From CAZUGH01 sp964619785 (GTDB lineage Bacteria; Bacillota; Clostridia; Lachnospirales; Lachnospiraceae): a stretch of 21,194 bases of DNA. Shown piece after piece: positions 14,370 to 21,194 of this stretch (its first letter is position 1; each line of letters starts with the position of its first letter). The stretch spans positions 1 to 21,194 of the forward strand of contig CAZUGH010000029.1 of assembly GCA_964619785.1 (NCBI GenBank), written 5' to 3'. A model generated the notes under the pieces. It searched no databases, had not been told where the DNA came from, and saw only the letters and a program-made list of their open reading frames with translations. Both the position numbers and the translations under genes were made by a program.

Positions 14370-15587
14370 TTAGTATATTGCTGTTGGTTGCTGGTCCTTA
14401 GGTTCAAATCCAGCATCTTTCAATGCCTTAATAATCTTATCCTGATGGTCAGGTCCAAAGACTTCCATCGTAATCGTCAACTCAACTGCTGCATTACGAT
14501 TTAAGCTGACAAACTGATTATGCTCAAGACGAATAACATTACCTTGTGCTTTTGCAATCACATCTGCAACTTGAACAAGCTGACCAGGACGGTCTGGTAA
14601 AAGTACTGATACGGTAAAGATTCTTCCTCTCTGAATCAGGCCATGCTGTACAACAGATGCCATCGTAATCACATCCATATTACCGCCACTTAGTACAGAT
14701 ACAATCTTCTTGCCTTTACAATCAATCTGCTTTAATGCTGCTACAGTCAACAATCCAGAATTTTCAACAACCATCTTATGATTCTCTACCATATCAAGGA
14801 AGTTGACAATCAAGTCTTTATCTTCAACCGTTACGATCTCATCAATGTTTTTCTGTATGTATGGGAAAATGTTACTACCTGGAGTCTTCACAGCAGTACC
14901 ATCTGCTATGGTATCAACTCCTGGTAAAGAAACTACTTTACCCTCTTTTAGCGAGGCTTTCATACAAGCAGCTCCCGCAGGCTCAACACCAATCACTTTG
15001 ATACTTGGATTGAGAAGTTTTGCTAACGTAGAAACACCACAAGCTAAACCACCACCACCGATTGGAACTAAAATAATATCGACAGTTGGTAATTCTTTGA
15101 TAATCTCCATTGCAATCGAGCCTTGACCGGTTGCAACAACTTCATCGTCAAATGGATGAACAAAGGTGGCTCCCTTTTCTTCTGCTAATTTTAATGCATA
15201 ATTACAAGAATCATCATATACATCACCGTATAAGACAACCTCTGCACCATAACTCTTAGTACGATTTACTTTAATTAATGGTGTTGTCTTTGGCATAACG
15301 ATTGTCGCTTTTACTCCATAAATCTTAGCGGCATAAGCAACACCCTGGGCATGGTTACCGGCAGATGCTGTAACAAGTCCCTTTTCACGTTCCTCTTCTG
15401 ATAAGGTACTAATCTTATAATAAGCGCCACGAACCTTATATGCCCCTGTACATTGCATGTTTTCTGGTTTAAAATAAATCTTGCCGCCAGTCTGCTTGCT
15501 ATAATACTCGCTATAAATCAAGTTGGTAGGCAGAATTACCTCTTTTACTCTTTCACTTGCTTCTTCAAATTTGTCTAATGTCATCAT
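14370..15587 (-). CDS. ilvA: Threonine ammonia-lyase with C-terminal ACT domain
   Basis: This PLP enzyme deaminates threonine to 2-oxobutanoate, feeding isoleucine synthesis or fermentation. The 405-residue protein has the PLP lysine Lys51 in TGAYKVRGA, the substrate loop TASAGNHAQG (73-82), a phosphate-binding GGGGLACG near residue 177, and one ACT domain (about 325-400) starting FTVSVLLPDRPGQ. The about 400-residue, single-ACT architecture is the common form in Clostridia and differs from the 500-residue E. coli IlvA; it could be called tdcB by some schemes. The ATG at 15585-15587 is preceded by AGGAGG that overlaps the ftsY stop, so it belongs to the same transcript as ftsY. Confidence 0.9.
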   Translation of the reverse strand: MMTLDKFEEASERVKEVILPTNLIYSEYYSKQTGGKIYFKPENMQCTGAYKVRGAYYKISTLSEEEREKGLVTASAGNHAQGVAYAAKIYGVKATIVMPKTTPLIKVNRTKSYGAEVVLYGDVYDDSCNYALKLAEEKGATFVHPFDDEVVATGQGSIAMEIIKELPTVDIILVPIGGGGLACGVSTLAKLLNPSIKVIGVEPAGAACMKASLKEGKVVSLPGVDTIADGTAVKTPGSNIFPYIQKNIDEIVTVEDKDLIVNFLDMVENHKMVVENSGLLTVAALKQIDCKGKKIVSVLSGGNMDVITMASVVQHGLIQRGRIFTVSVLLPDRPGQLVQVADVIAKAQGNVIRLEHNQFVSLNRNAAVELTITMEVFGPDHQDKIIKALKDAGFEPKDQQPTAIY

Positions 15588-15602
15588 TGTGTATTACGCC
15601 TC

Positions 15603-16532
15603 CTAGTTAGCTTCTTCAAACAAAGCATTTACAAATTCTTCTGCATCAAATCGGTGCAGATCATCAATCTGTTCTCCAATTCCAATATATTTCACTGGAA
15701 TATCTAACTCAGATTGGATTGCAATGGCGATTCCACCTTTGGCAGTTCCGTCAAGCTTGGTCAGTATAACTCCTGTCACATCTGCTACTTCACTAAATTG
15801 TTTCGCCTGTGACAATGCATTCTGGCCTGTCGTACCATCTACAACAATCATAGTTTCTAAATACGCATCTGCATACTCAGTCTCTATAATACGATGAATC
15901 TTGCGCAATTCCTCCATAAGATTCTTTTTATTGTGAAGCCTTCCCGCAGTGTCGCAAAGCAAAATATCAACATTTCTTGCTTTGGCTGCAGTAACTGCAT
16001 CATAAACGATCGATGCTGGATCAGATCCTTCCTGACCAGCGATAATATCAACACCAGCTCGGTTCGCCCATTCCTTCAATTGGTCAATCGCTCCAGCACG
16101 AAATGTATCTGCGGCAGCTAGCATAACTTTCTTGCCTTCCGCTTTAAACTGCCCTGCTAACTTACCAACGCTAGTTGTCTTGCCTACACCATTAACTCCA
16201 ATCAAAAGTACAACAGATTTCTGATTGGCAAAAGCATAAGCATCTTCATGAACATGCATCTGTTCTTTAATTGTTGCGATTAACAAGTCTTTGCATGCTC
16301 TTGCTTCTTTAATCTTCTGCTCCTTCACTTTCTGGCGCAGATTATCAATAATCATGGTCGTCGTATTGATACCTATATCAGCCATAATTAAAATTTCTTC
16401 TAATTCCTCATAAAAATCATCATCAATCTCGGAAAATCCATTAAACAAAGAATCAATTCCTGATACAAAATTCTGTCTTGTCTTCGATAATCCACTCTTG
16501 AGTTTTGTAAAAAAGCCTCTCTTTTCTTCCAT
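15603..16532 (-). CDS. ftsY: Signal recognition particle receptor FtsY
   Basis: FtsY is the membrane-associated SRP GTPase that docks ribosomes making membrane proteins. The 309-residue protein is essentially the NG core with no long acidic A domain, as usual in Firmicutes. N domain about 1-100; GTPase motifs G1 GVNGVGKTT (112-120), DTFRAGA, G3 DTAGR (194-198), G4 TKLD (258-261), and GIGEQIDDL near the C-terminus. A basic, amphipathic start (MEEKRGFFTKLKSGL) fits membrane binding. ATG at 16530-16532 with GGAGG; 24 bases after smc. The rnc-smc-ftsY order is conserved in Firmicutes. Confidence 0.96.
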   Translation of the reverse strand: MEEKRGFFTKLKSGLSKTRQNFVSGIDSLFNGFSEIDDDFYEELEEILIMADIGINTTTMIIDNLRQKVKEQKIKEARACKDLLIATIKEQMHVHEDAYAFANQKSVVLLIGVNGVGKTTSVGKLAGQFKAEGKKVMLAAADTFRAGAIDQLKEWANRAGVDIIAGQEGSDPASIVYDAVTAAKARNVDILLCDTAGRLHNKKNLMEELRKIHRIIETEYADAYLETMIVVDGTTGQNALSQAKQFSEVADVTGVILTKLDGTAKGGIAIAIQSELDIPVKYIGIGEQIDDLHRFDAEEFVNALFEEAN

Positions 16533-16556
16533 ATCTATATGCCTCCATCACTTATT

Positions 16557-19500
16557 CTACTTTGACTTCTCTTCTTTTTCAAGTTGTTCTTCTATTAATT
16601 TTACTGAAACGAGAGTCGACACACCCTTTTCCTGCATCGTAATACCATAGAGCTCATCTGCTGCTGACATGGTTCCCTGTCGATGGGTAATTACGATGAA
16701 CTGTGTGTTCTTCGTGAGTTTATGTAGATATTTAGCATACCTTTTTACATTGGAATCGTCAAGTGCTGCTTCAATCTCATCAAGAAGACAGAATGGCGAT
16801 GGTTTCAAGTTCTGAATGGAAAATAGTAACGCAATGGCTGTCAAAGCTTTCTCTCCACCAGACAATTGCATCATATTCTGAAGTTTTTTGCCAGGTGGCT
16901 GAGCAATAATTCGGATGCCTGCTTCGAGCACATCTTCATCTTCCACTAATTCAAGTGTACCTTTACCACCACCAAACAATTCTTTGAAAACTTTATCAAA
17001 CTGGCTCTTAATCTCTGCAAACTTCTCCGTGAATTGCTTGCGCATTTCTTCATCAAGGTCTTCAATAATTTTAACCAAAACGGCTTCTGATTCAACTAAA
17101 TCGTCATGCTGAGTTCGAAGTAGTTCATATCTTTCACTTATGCTCTTGTAATCCTCAATAGCATTGACATTGACATCTCCTAGCGAACGGATTGAACTCT
17201 TAGTCTCAGAAACAATACTCTTCATACGAGTATACGAGATGTCTTCCTCCATCTTGTATTCTTTTGCGCCGATGAATGTCACTTCGTATTCTGCCCACAT
17301 ATAGTTTACCTGACTCGTCAACTGCTCATCAAGCTTCTCTTTGCGAGCATTCAAGCGGAATACTTCCTTATCAAGTTCCCCGATATGATTCATTAAGCTA
17401 TCCTGTTTATCGAAGAAATCTTTCTGCTGAAGCATCAGTTCTTCTTTCTTCTTCGTATCTTGTGCAATCGCCTCTTCGAGGGCCTTAATCTCTTCATTGT
17501 GTTTCACAATCTTGTCCTCAAGAACAAGAATTGTCTGCTTGATATCATCCACCTGAGTGTCTGATTTACTATGCTGTGATTGCAAGGATTCCATCTCTTC
17601 TTGCAATTCTTCGATAACACTCTGGATTCGGGTCAAATTCTCATCAACAAATTCGTTGGATTGATGGAAGGAGGATAATTCTAACTGAATTTGTGCCAAT
17701 TTCTCCTGTGCATCCTTCTCTTCCACACGAACATTTTCAAGTTCATGAGTCAATGCAGCGATAGCGTCCTTGGTTTCCTGACTCTTCTCTTTGCTTTCTT
17801 CAAGCTTTGAATTAATGCGCTCCATCGTCTCAGTCAATATATTCTTCTGTTGATCTAACTCTTTACCGTCATTCGCAATCGACCAGTACTCAACTTCTTT
17901 TTCTTCTTTCACGGTCACTGCCTGCTGATATTTGATCTTGGCTGTATTCTCCTCAATCTGAAGTGCTTTCACATCTTCTTCTTTAGCCGATACTTTTACT
18001 CTTGTCTTCTGTATCGTCTCTTGCGTTCCCACAAGTTTTTTCTTTGCTCTCTCCATATCTTTATGGATACCGTCGATAACTTCTTTTAGTTTCTCCATCT
18101 CACGACGACGTCCTAACAGATTACTTGAGTTCTTATATGCACCACCTGACATGGAACCGCCTGGATTGAGAAGTTCACCCTCTAAGGTAACCATTCGCAG
18201 CGAATGATGATACTTACGTCCTAAAGCTAACGCGTGGTCAATTGTGTCAACTAATACAAATCGGCCTAACAGATATTCAATTAATCCTTCGAATTTTTGT
18301 TCCTTTTGTACCTTAGATGCCAAACTACCGAGCACACCATTTTCCTTTAATACTTCATCTTTAATTCTACCTGCTGAAGCACTAACTGTTGTTAATGGCA
18401 AGAATGTTGCACGTCCAAAACGATTCTTTTTCAAAAATGCAATCAAACTCTTCGCAGTCTGTTCATCCTCTGTTACAATATTTTGAATGCTACCACCCAA
18501 TGCCGTCTCGACAGCTGTTTCAAATTTTTTATCTACGGAAATAATATCCGCAACAACTCCTACGATTCCTGGTGTGCTATCCTTTTGTTCCATTACACGG
18601 CGTATACTTTGACCATATCCGTCATAACGCTCTGTCATATTACGAAGATTCTCAAGTTTGGAATTTTCCATATGATACGAACGTTGTTTTTCTTGAAGTT
18701 CTCTCGATAGACGGGACTCTTCTTGAACTGCTTCATCTAACTTAGTAAGCAGCTCCTTTTTAGCCTGATATTGCTGTTCTAATTTTTCTCTTGCTTCTTC
18801 AAGAACCTTTGCTTGCGCCTCCATCACTTCAGTTGCACTAGCAACCTGACTCTTATTCTCAAGAATCTTACGAGTGATTTCTGCTTTTTTGATATTATTT
18901 TGTTCAAGCATCGACTCAATCTTTTGCTGTTCCCCAGTAATCTCAGAAGTCTGATCCATAAATGTATAAATAGATGCATTCTTATCAGTCAATTCCTGCT
19001 CAATATCGTGAATTCGTTTCGTCTTCTCAGCTAAGTTCTGTGAAGTCTCTTCCTGAGCCTTCTTCATGTCAGCTTCCTGCAATGAGGAATCTTCTTTCTT
19101 GCTCAAATATTCCTTCTGCTCAGCCAAACTCTCTTCCATTGATTTCTCAATGGCATTCATACGTTCACTATGAAATTCTTTTCCTTGAATAATGCTCTCA
19201 ATCTTTTGTTTCGACAGACTAATCTCGTTATCAATACGCTCTAACATGATTCGGTCTTCATTTACCTGTGTCTTGTTATCCTCTAATCGAGAGTTATATT
19301 CCTCTAATGTAGCTTCAATCTCACTGTGCTGGCTTTTGCTTTTCTCACGCTCAGCCTTGGCGTCTTCTAATTCCTTAGACGTGTTAGCAAGATTGGTATC
19401 TGTCTCTGTGATATCTTCCTGAAAGTTCTCATAATCCATTAAAAACATATTAATCTCATATGTCTTTAATTCTTCTTTTAATCGAATAAATTCTCTGGCT

Positions 19501-20132
19501 TTCTCTGATTGTTTCTCAAGTGGTCCAACTTGCTTTTCTAATTCTGTTAAAATATCCTGAACACGAAGAAGATTTTGACGTTCTGCCTCTAAATTTTTCT
19601 CTGCTGTGTTCTTTCTCTTTTTGAATTTAACAATTCCAGCCGCTTCATCAAATAGTTCACGTCGTTCTTCTGGCTTACCGCTTAGAATTCGATCAATCTG
19701 GCCCTGACCGATAATGGAATATCCTTCCTTACCAATACCCGTGTCAAAGAACATCTCTTGTACATCACGAAGACGACATGATACTCCGTTTAATAAGTAT
19801 TCACTTTCTCCTGAACGATACACGCGACGCGCCACTTGCACTTCTTCATATGGCACATTTAACTTGTGATCTTCATTCGATATAGTAAGTGCTACATAAG
19901 CATAACTCTGTGGTTTTCTCGTCTCGGTTCCTGAGAAAATAACATCTTGCATGCTAGCTCCACGAAGCTGTTTCGCACTCTGCTCACCGAGCACCCAACG
20001 TACAGCATCTGCTACGTTACTTTTACCACTTCCATTTGGTCCTACAATACCGGTGATACCATTATGAAACTCAAACACCAACTTATTCGCAAAAGACTTA
20101 AATCCGTGTACCTCTATACTTTTCAAATACAT
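16557..20132 (-). CDS. smc: Chromosome segregation/condensation ATPase SMC
   Basis: SMC dimers, with ScpA and ScpB, compact and separate the chromosome. The 1191-residue protein has an N-terminal head with Walker A GPNGSGKSN (31-39), a long coiled coil (about 170-490), a hinge (about 505-670, with GIVGVVAD and PGGSMSGGA), a second coiled coil (about 675-1000), and a C-terminal head with the ABC signature LSGGEK (about 1090-1095) and Walker B FCLLDEIEAALDD (about 1114-1126). Length matches the usual 1180-1190. I use the ATG at 20130-20132, preceded by AGGAG and followed by the conserved start MYLKSIEVHGFKSF; a 30-codon upstream extension only overlaps rnc. One base separates it from the rnc stop. 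Confidence 0.97.
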   Translation of the reverse strand: MYLKSIEVHGFKSFANKLVFEFHNGITGIVGPNGSGKSNVADAVRWVLGEQSAKQLRGASMQDVIFSGTETRKPQSYAYVALTISNEDHKLNVPYEEVQVARRVYRSGESEYLLNGVSCRLRDVQEMFFDTGIGKEGYSIIGQGQIDRILSGKPEERRELFDEAAGIVKFKKRKNTAEKNLEAERQNLLRVQDILTELEKQVGPLEKQSEKAREFIRLKEELKTYEINMFLMDYENFQEDITETDTNLANTSKELEDAKAEREKSKSQHSEIEATLEEYNSRLEDNKTQVNEDRIMLERIDNEISLSKQKIESIIQGKEFHSERMNAIEKSMEESLAEQKEYLSKKEDSSLQEADMKKAQEETSQNLAEKTKRIHDIEQELTDKNASIYTFMDQTSEITGEQQKIESMLEQNNIKKAEITRKILENKSQVASATEVMEAQAKVLEEAREKLEQQYQAKKELLTKLDEAVQEESRLSRELQEKQRSYHMENSKLENLRNMTERYDGYGQSIRRVMEQKDSTPGIVGVVADIISVDKKFETAVETALGGSIQNIVTEDEQTAKSLIAFLKKNRFGRATFLPLTTVSASAGRIKDEVLKENGVLGSLASKVQKEQKFEGLIEYLLGRFVLVDTIDHALALGRKYHHSLRMVTLEGELLNPGGSMSGGAYKNSSNLLGRRREMEKLKEVIDGIHKDMERAKKKLVGTQETIQKTRVKVSAKEEDVKALQIEENTAKIKYQQAVTVKEEKEVEYWSIANDGKELDQQKNILTETMERINSKLEESKEKSQETKDAIAALTHELENVRVEEKDAQEKLAQIQLELSSFHQSNEFVDENLTRIQSVIEELQEEMESLQSQHSKSDTQVDDIKQTILVLEDKIVKHNEEIKALEEAIAQDTKKKEELMLQQKDFFDKQDSLMNHIGELDKEVFRLNARKEKLDEQLTSQVNYMWAEYEVTFIGAKEYKMEEDISYTRMKSIVSETKSSIRSLGDVNVNAIEDYKSISERYELLRTQHDDLVESEAVLVKIIEDLDEEMRKQFTEKFAEIKSQFDKVFKELFGGGKGTLELVEDEDVLEAGIRIIAQPPGKKLQNMMQLSGGEKALTAIALLFSIQNLKPSPFCLLDEIEAALDDSNVKRYAKYLHKLTKNTQFIVITHRQGTMSAADELYGITMQEKGVSTLVSVKLIEEQLEKEEKSK

Positions 20133-20133
20133 G

Positions 20134-20826
20134 TTATTGGTTCTCCTGTCTCCATTGTAAAATCGTTTGATAGGCGGCTTTTTGTTCAGCAGACTTCTTC
20201 GTCTTGCCTTCCCCATTGCCATATTCTACATCACCTATAAAACAAGCAATCACATAATTCTTGTTGTGATCTGGTCCCTCTTCCTTCATCACTCGATAAT
20301 CAATTACTTCCTTGGTTACCGCCTGCACCATTTCCTGCAGGATGGTCTTACTATCATAAAAGAGTTTCTTGTTCTCGATATCAGAAAGAACATATCTCTC
20401 GATAAACTCTTTTGCACTAGTAAACCCACCATCTAGATAAATTGCTCCAATAATAGCTTCGAATGCATCGGATAAGATGGAATCTCGCTTAGCTCCACCG
20501 GTCAACTTCTCACCTTTACCTAAAAACAATTCATCACTTAACTCAATTTCTCTAGCTGAAACAGCTAAGCTTGGTTCGCATACGAGACTTGCACGTAACT
20601 TTGTCATCTCACCTTCTGTCATAGATGGATGCTCACGAAACATAAATTCACTACTTACAAGTTCTAACACAGCATCACCTAAGAATTCAAGACGTTCATT
20701 GTTGCGATTATATGCCCAATGCATCTCGTTGGAAAATGAACTATGTGTCAATGCACATTTTAATAGGCTTTTATCACGAAAATGATATCCTATCCTATCT
20801 TGAAATAAACTAATCTTGTCACTCAT
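20134..20826 (-). CDS. rnc: Ribonuclease III
   Basis: RNase III cleaves double-stranded RNA, including rRNA precursors. The 230-residue protein has the signature NERLEFLGDAVLEL (43-56, with Glu47 and Asp51), the second acidic cluster DAFEAIIGAIYLDGG (120-134), and a double-stranded RNA binding domain (about 158-226) with KTILQEMVQ and the KKSAEQKAA helix. I use the ATG at 20824-20826 because GGAG precedes it by about 6 bases; two in-frame ATGs upstream have no site. It follows acpP across a strong hairpin and is almost fused to smc. Confidence 0.96.
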   Translation of the reverse strand: MSDKISLFQDRIGYHFRDKSLLKCALTHSSFSNEMHWAYNRNNERLEFLGDAVLELVSSEFMFREHPSMTEGEMTKLRASLVCEPSLAVSAREIELSDELFLGKGEKLTGGAKRDSILSDAFEAIIGAIYLDGGFTSAKEFIERYVLSDIENKKLFYDSKTILQEMVQAVTKEVIDYRVMKEEGPDHNKNYVIACFIGDVEYGNGEGKTKKSAEQKAAYQTILQWRQENQ

Positions 20827-20853
20827 TATATTCTCCATTTCTAGCATTTATTG

Positions 20854-20885
20854 AAGGCTGCCCCAGAACTAACTAAGGCAGCCCT
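20854..20885 (-). other. Strong RNA hairpin in the acpP-rnc intergenic region
   Basis: On the minus strand AGGGCTGCCTTAG (20873-20885) pairs with CTGGGGCAGCCTT (20854-20866) over 13 bp (ten Watson-Crick and three G-T pairs) around the loop TTAGTT. What follows is CAATAAATG, with no T run, so it is not a classical terminator. It starts 9 bases after the acpP stop and ends 27 bases before rnc. Plausible roles are protecting the acpP 3' end, partial termination, or being a cleavage site for the RNase III encoded just downstream. Confidence 0.75.
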
Positions 20886-20894
20886 ATTGTTTAA

Positions 20895-21125
20895 CTAATT
20901 CAAAGCATTCTTGACCGGTTCTAAGACATCACCTACTGTGACAATCTTCTCAGCATCTTCGCTAGGAATTTCAACCTCAAATTCTTCTTCTACTACCATG
21001 AGTATCTGATAGACGTCGAGGGAATCAGCTCCCAAATCATCGACAAAGGTTGTGTCTTCCGTAATACCATCTGCTGGTACACTTAAAACTTCACTAATGA
21101 TATTTTGGATTTGTTCAAACTCCAT
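20895..21125 (-). CDS. acpP: Acyl carrier protein
   Basis: AcpP carries growing fatty acyl chains on a 4'-phosphopantetheine arm. The 76-residue acidic protein has the attachment site DLGADSLD with Ser35, and helix II-III residues VVEEEFEVEIPSEDAEKI typical of the fatty-acid type. Length and charge match. ATG at 21123-21125 with AAAGGTGA. Its place before rnc-smc matches the Firmicute fatty acid-rnc-smc cluster, where plsX or fab genes usually lie upstream. Confidence 0.96.
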   Translation of the reverse strand: MEFEQIQNIISEVLSVPADGITEDTTFVDDLGADSLDVYQILMVVEEEFEVEIPSEDAEKIVTVGDVLEPVKNALN

Positions 21126-21128
21126 GAC

Positions 21129-21194
21129 TTATTCACCTTTCTTTACAAAATCAGAAAATTGTTCTTTTATGTTCTGTTGCTTAAAAATAATACA
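21129..21194 (-). CDS. C-terminal 21 residues of an upstream gene (cut by window edge)
   Basis: Of the three minus-strand frames, only one is open from the window edge; it ends IKEQFSDFVKKGE then TAA, three bases before the acpP ATG. The polar, lysine-rich helix-like end and tight packing with acpP suggest the tail of a gene in the same operon. From the usual gene order plsX is a guess, but nothing in 21 residues identifies it. Confidence 0.5.
   Translation of the reverse strand, partial: CIIFKQQNIKEQFSDFVKKGE

Noticed and set aside
20133..20222. 30-residue N-terminal extension of SMC
   Set aside because: It overlaps the conserved C-terminus of RNase III and SMC proteins begin at MYLKSIEVHGFKSF; the internal ATG has AGGAG.
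20854..20885. acpP-rnc hairpin as a rho-independent terminator
   Set aside because: Stem is strong but followed by CAATAAATG without a T run, and rnc has no promoter I could find between the stem and its start.

Overview
The window looks like a piece of chromosome from a low-to-mid GC anaerobic Firmicute of the class Clostridia, most likely Lachnospiraceae-like. This is inferred from the acpP-rnc-smc-ftsY order, the split HisG(short)/HisZ ATP-phosphoribosyltransferase, a ferredoxin-dependent indolepyruvate oxidoreductase with PaaK and an ACT protein, clostridial-type type IV pilus genes, and strong AGGAGG-type ribosome binding sites. Every gene I can support is on the minus strand, so the window reads from right to left. 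There is no rRNA, tRNA, insertion sequence, phage gene or CRISPR array, and no gene-free stretch longer than 184 bases.

In transcription order (right to left): the last 21 codons of an unidentified upstream gene; acpP; a strong intergenic hairpin; rnc, smc and ftsY (lipid carrier, RNA processing, chromosome condensation, SRP receptor); ilvA (threonine ammonia-lyase with ACT domain); then hisZ, hisG and hisD, ending at a clear intrinsic terminator. A well-formed sigma-A promoter then starts a second unit: hisB, a three-domain hisIE carrying a degenerate HisA/HisF-like barrel, an uncharacterised 48-residue membrane protein translationally coupled to iorA, iorA, iorB, paaK and a double-ACT protein. 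No recognisable terminator separates this from pilB, pilT and pilC. The pilin gene then has its own near-consensus promoter, preceded by three repeats spaced exactly 11 bp apart, and is followed by the start of the prepilin peptidase gene pilD, cut by the window edge.

Functionally the window combines housekeeping functions, branched-chain and histidine biosynthesis, an arylpyruvate-oxidation module (IorAB makes aryl-acetyl-CoA, PaaK interconverts aryl acid and CoA ester, ACT protein possibly senses an amino acid), and a type IV pilus assembly set (extension ATPase, retraction ATPase, platform protein, pilin, peptidase). Most genes are recognisable families. I found no obviously new multi-gene system. 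The least explained items are the small membrane protein before iorA, the pseudo-barrel on HisIE, the phased repeats upstream of the pilin promoter, and the acpP-rnc hairpin.
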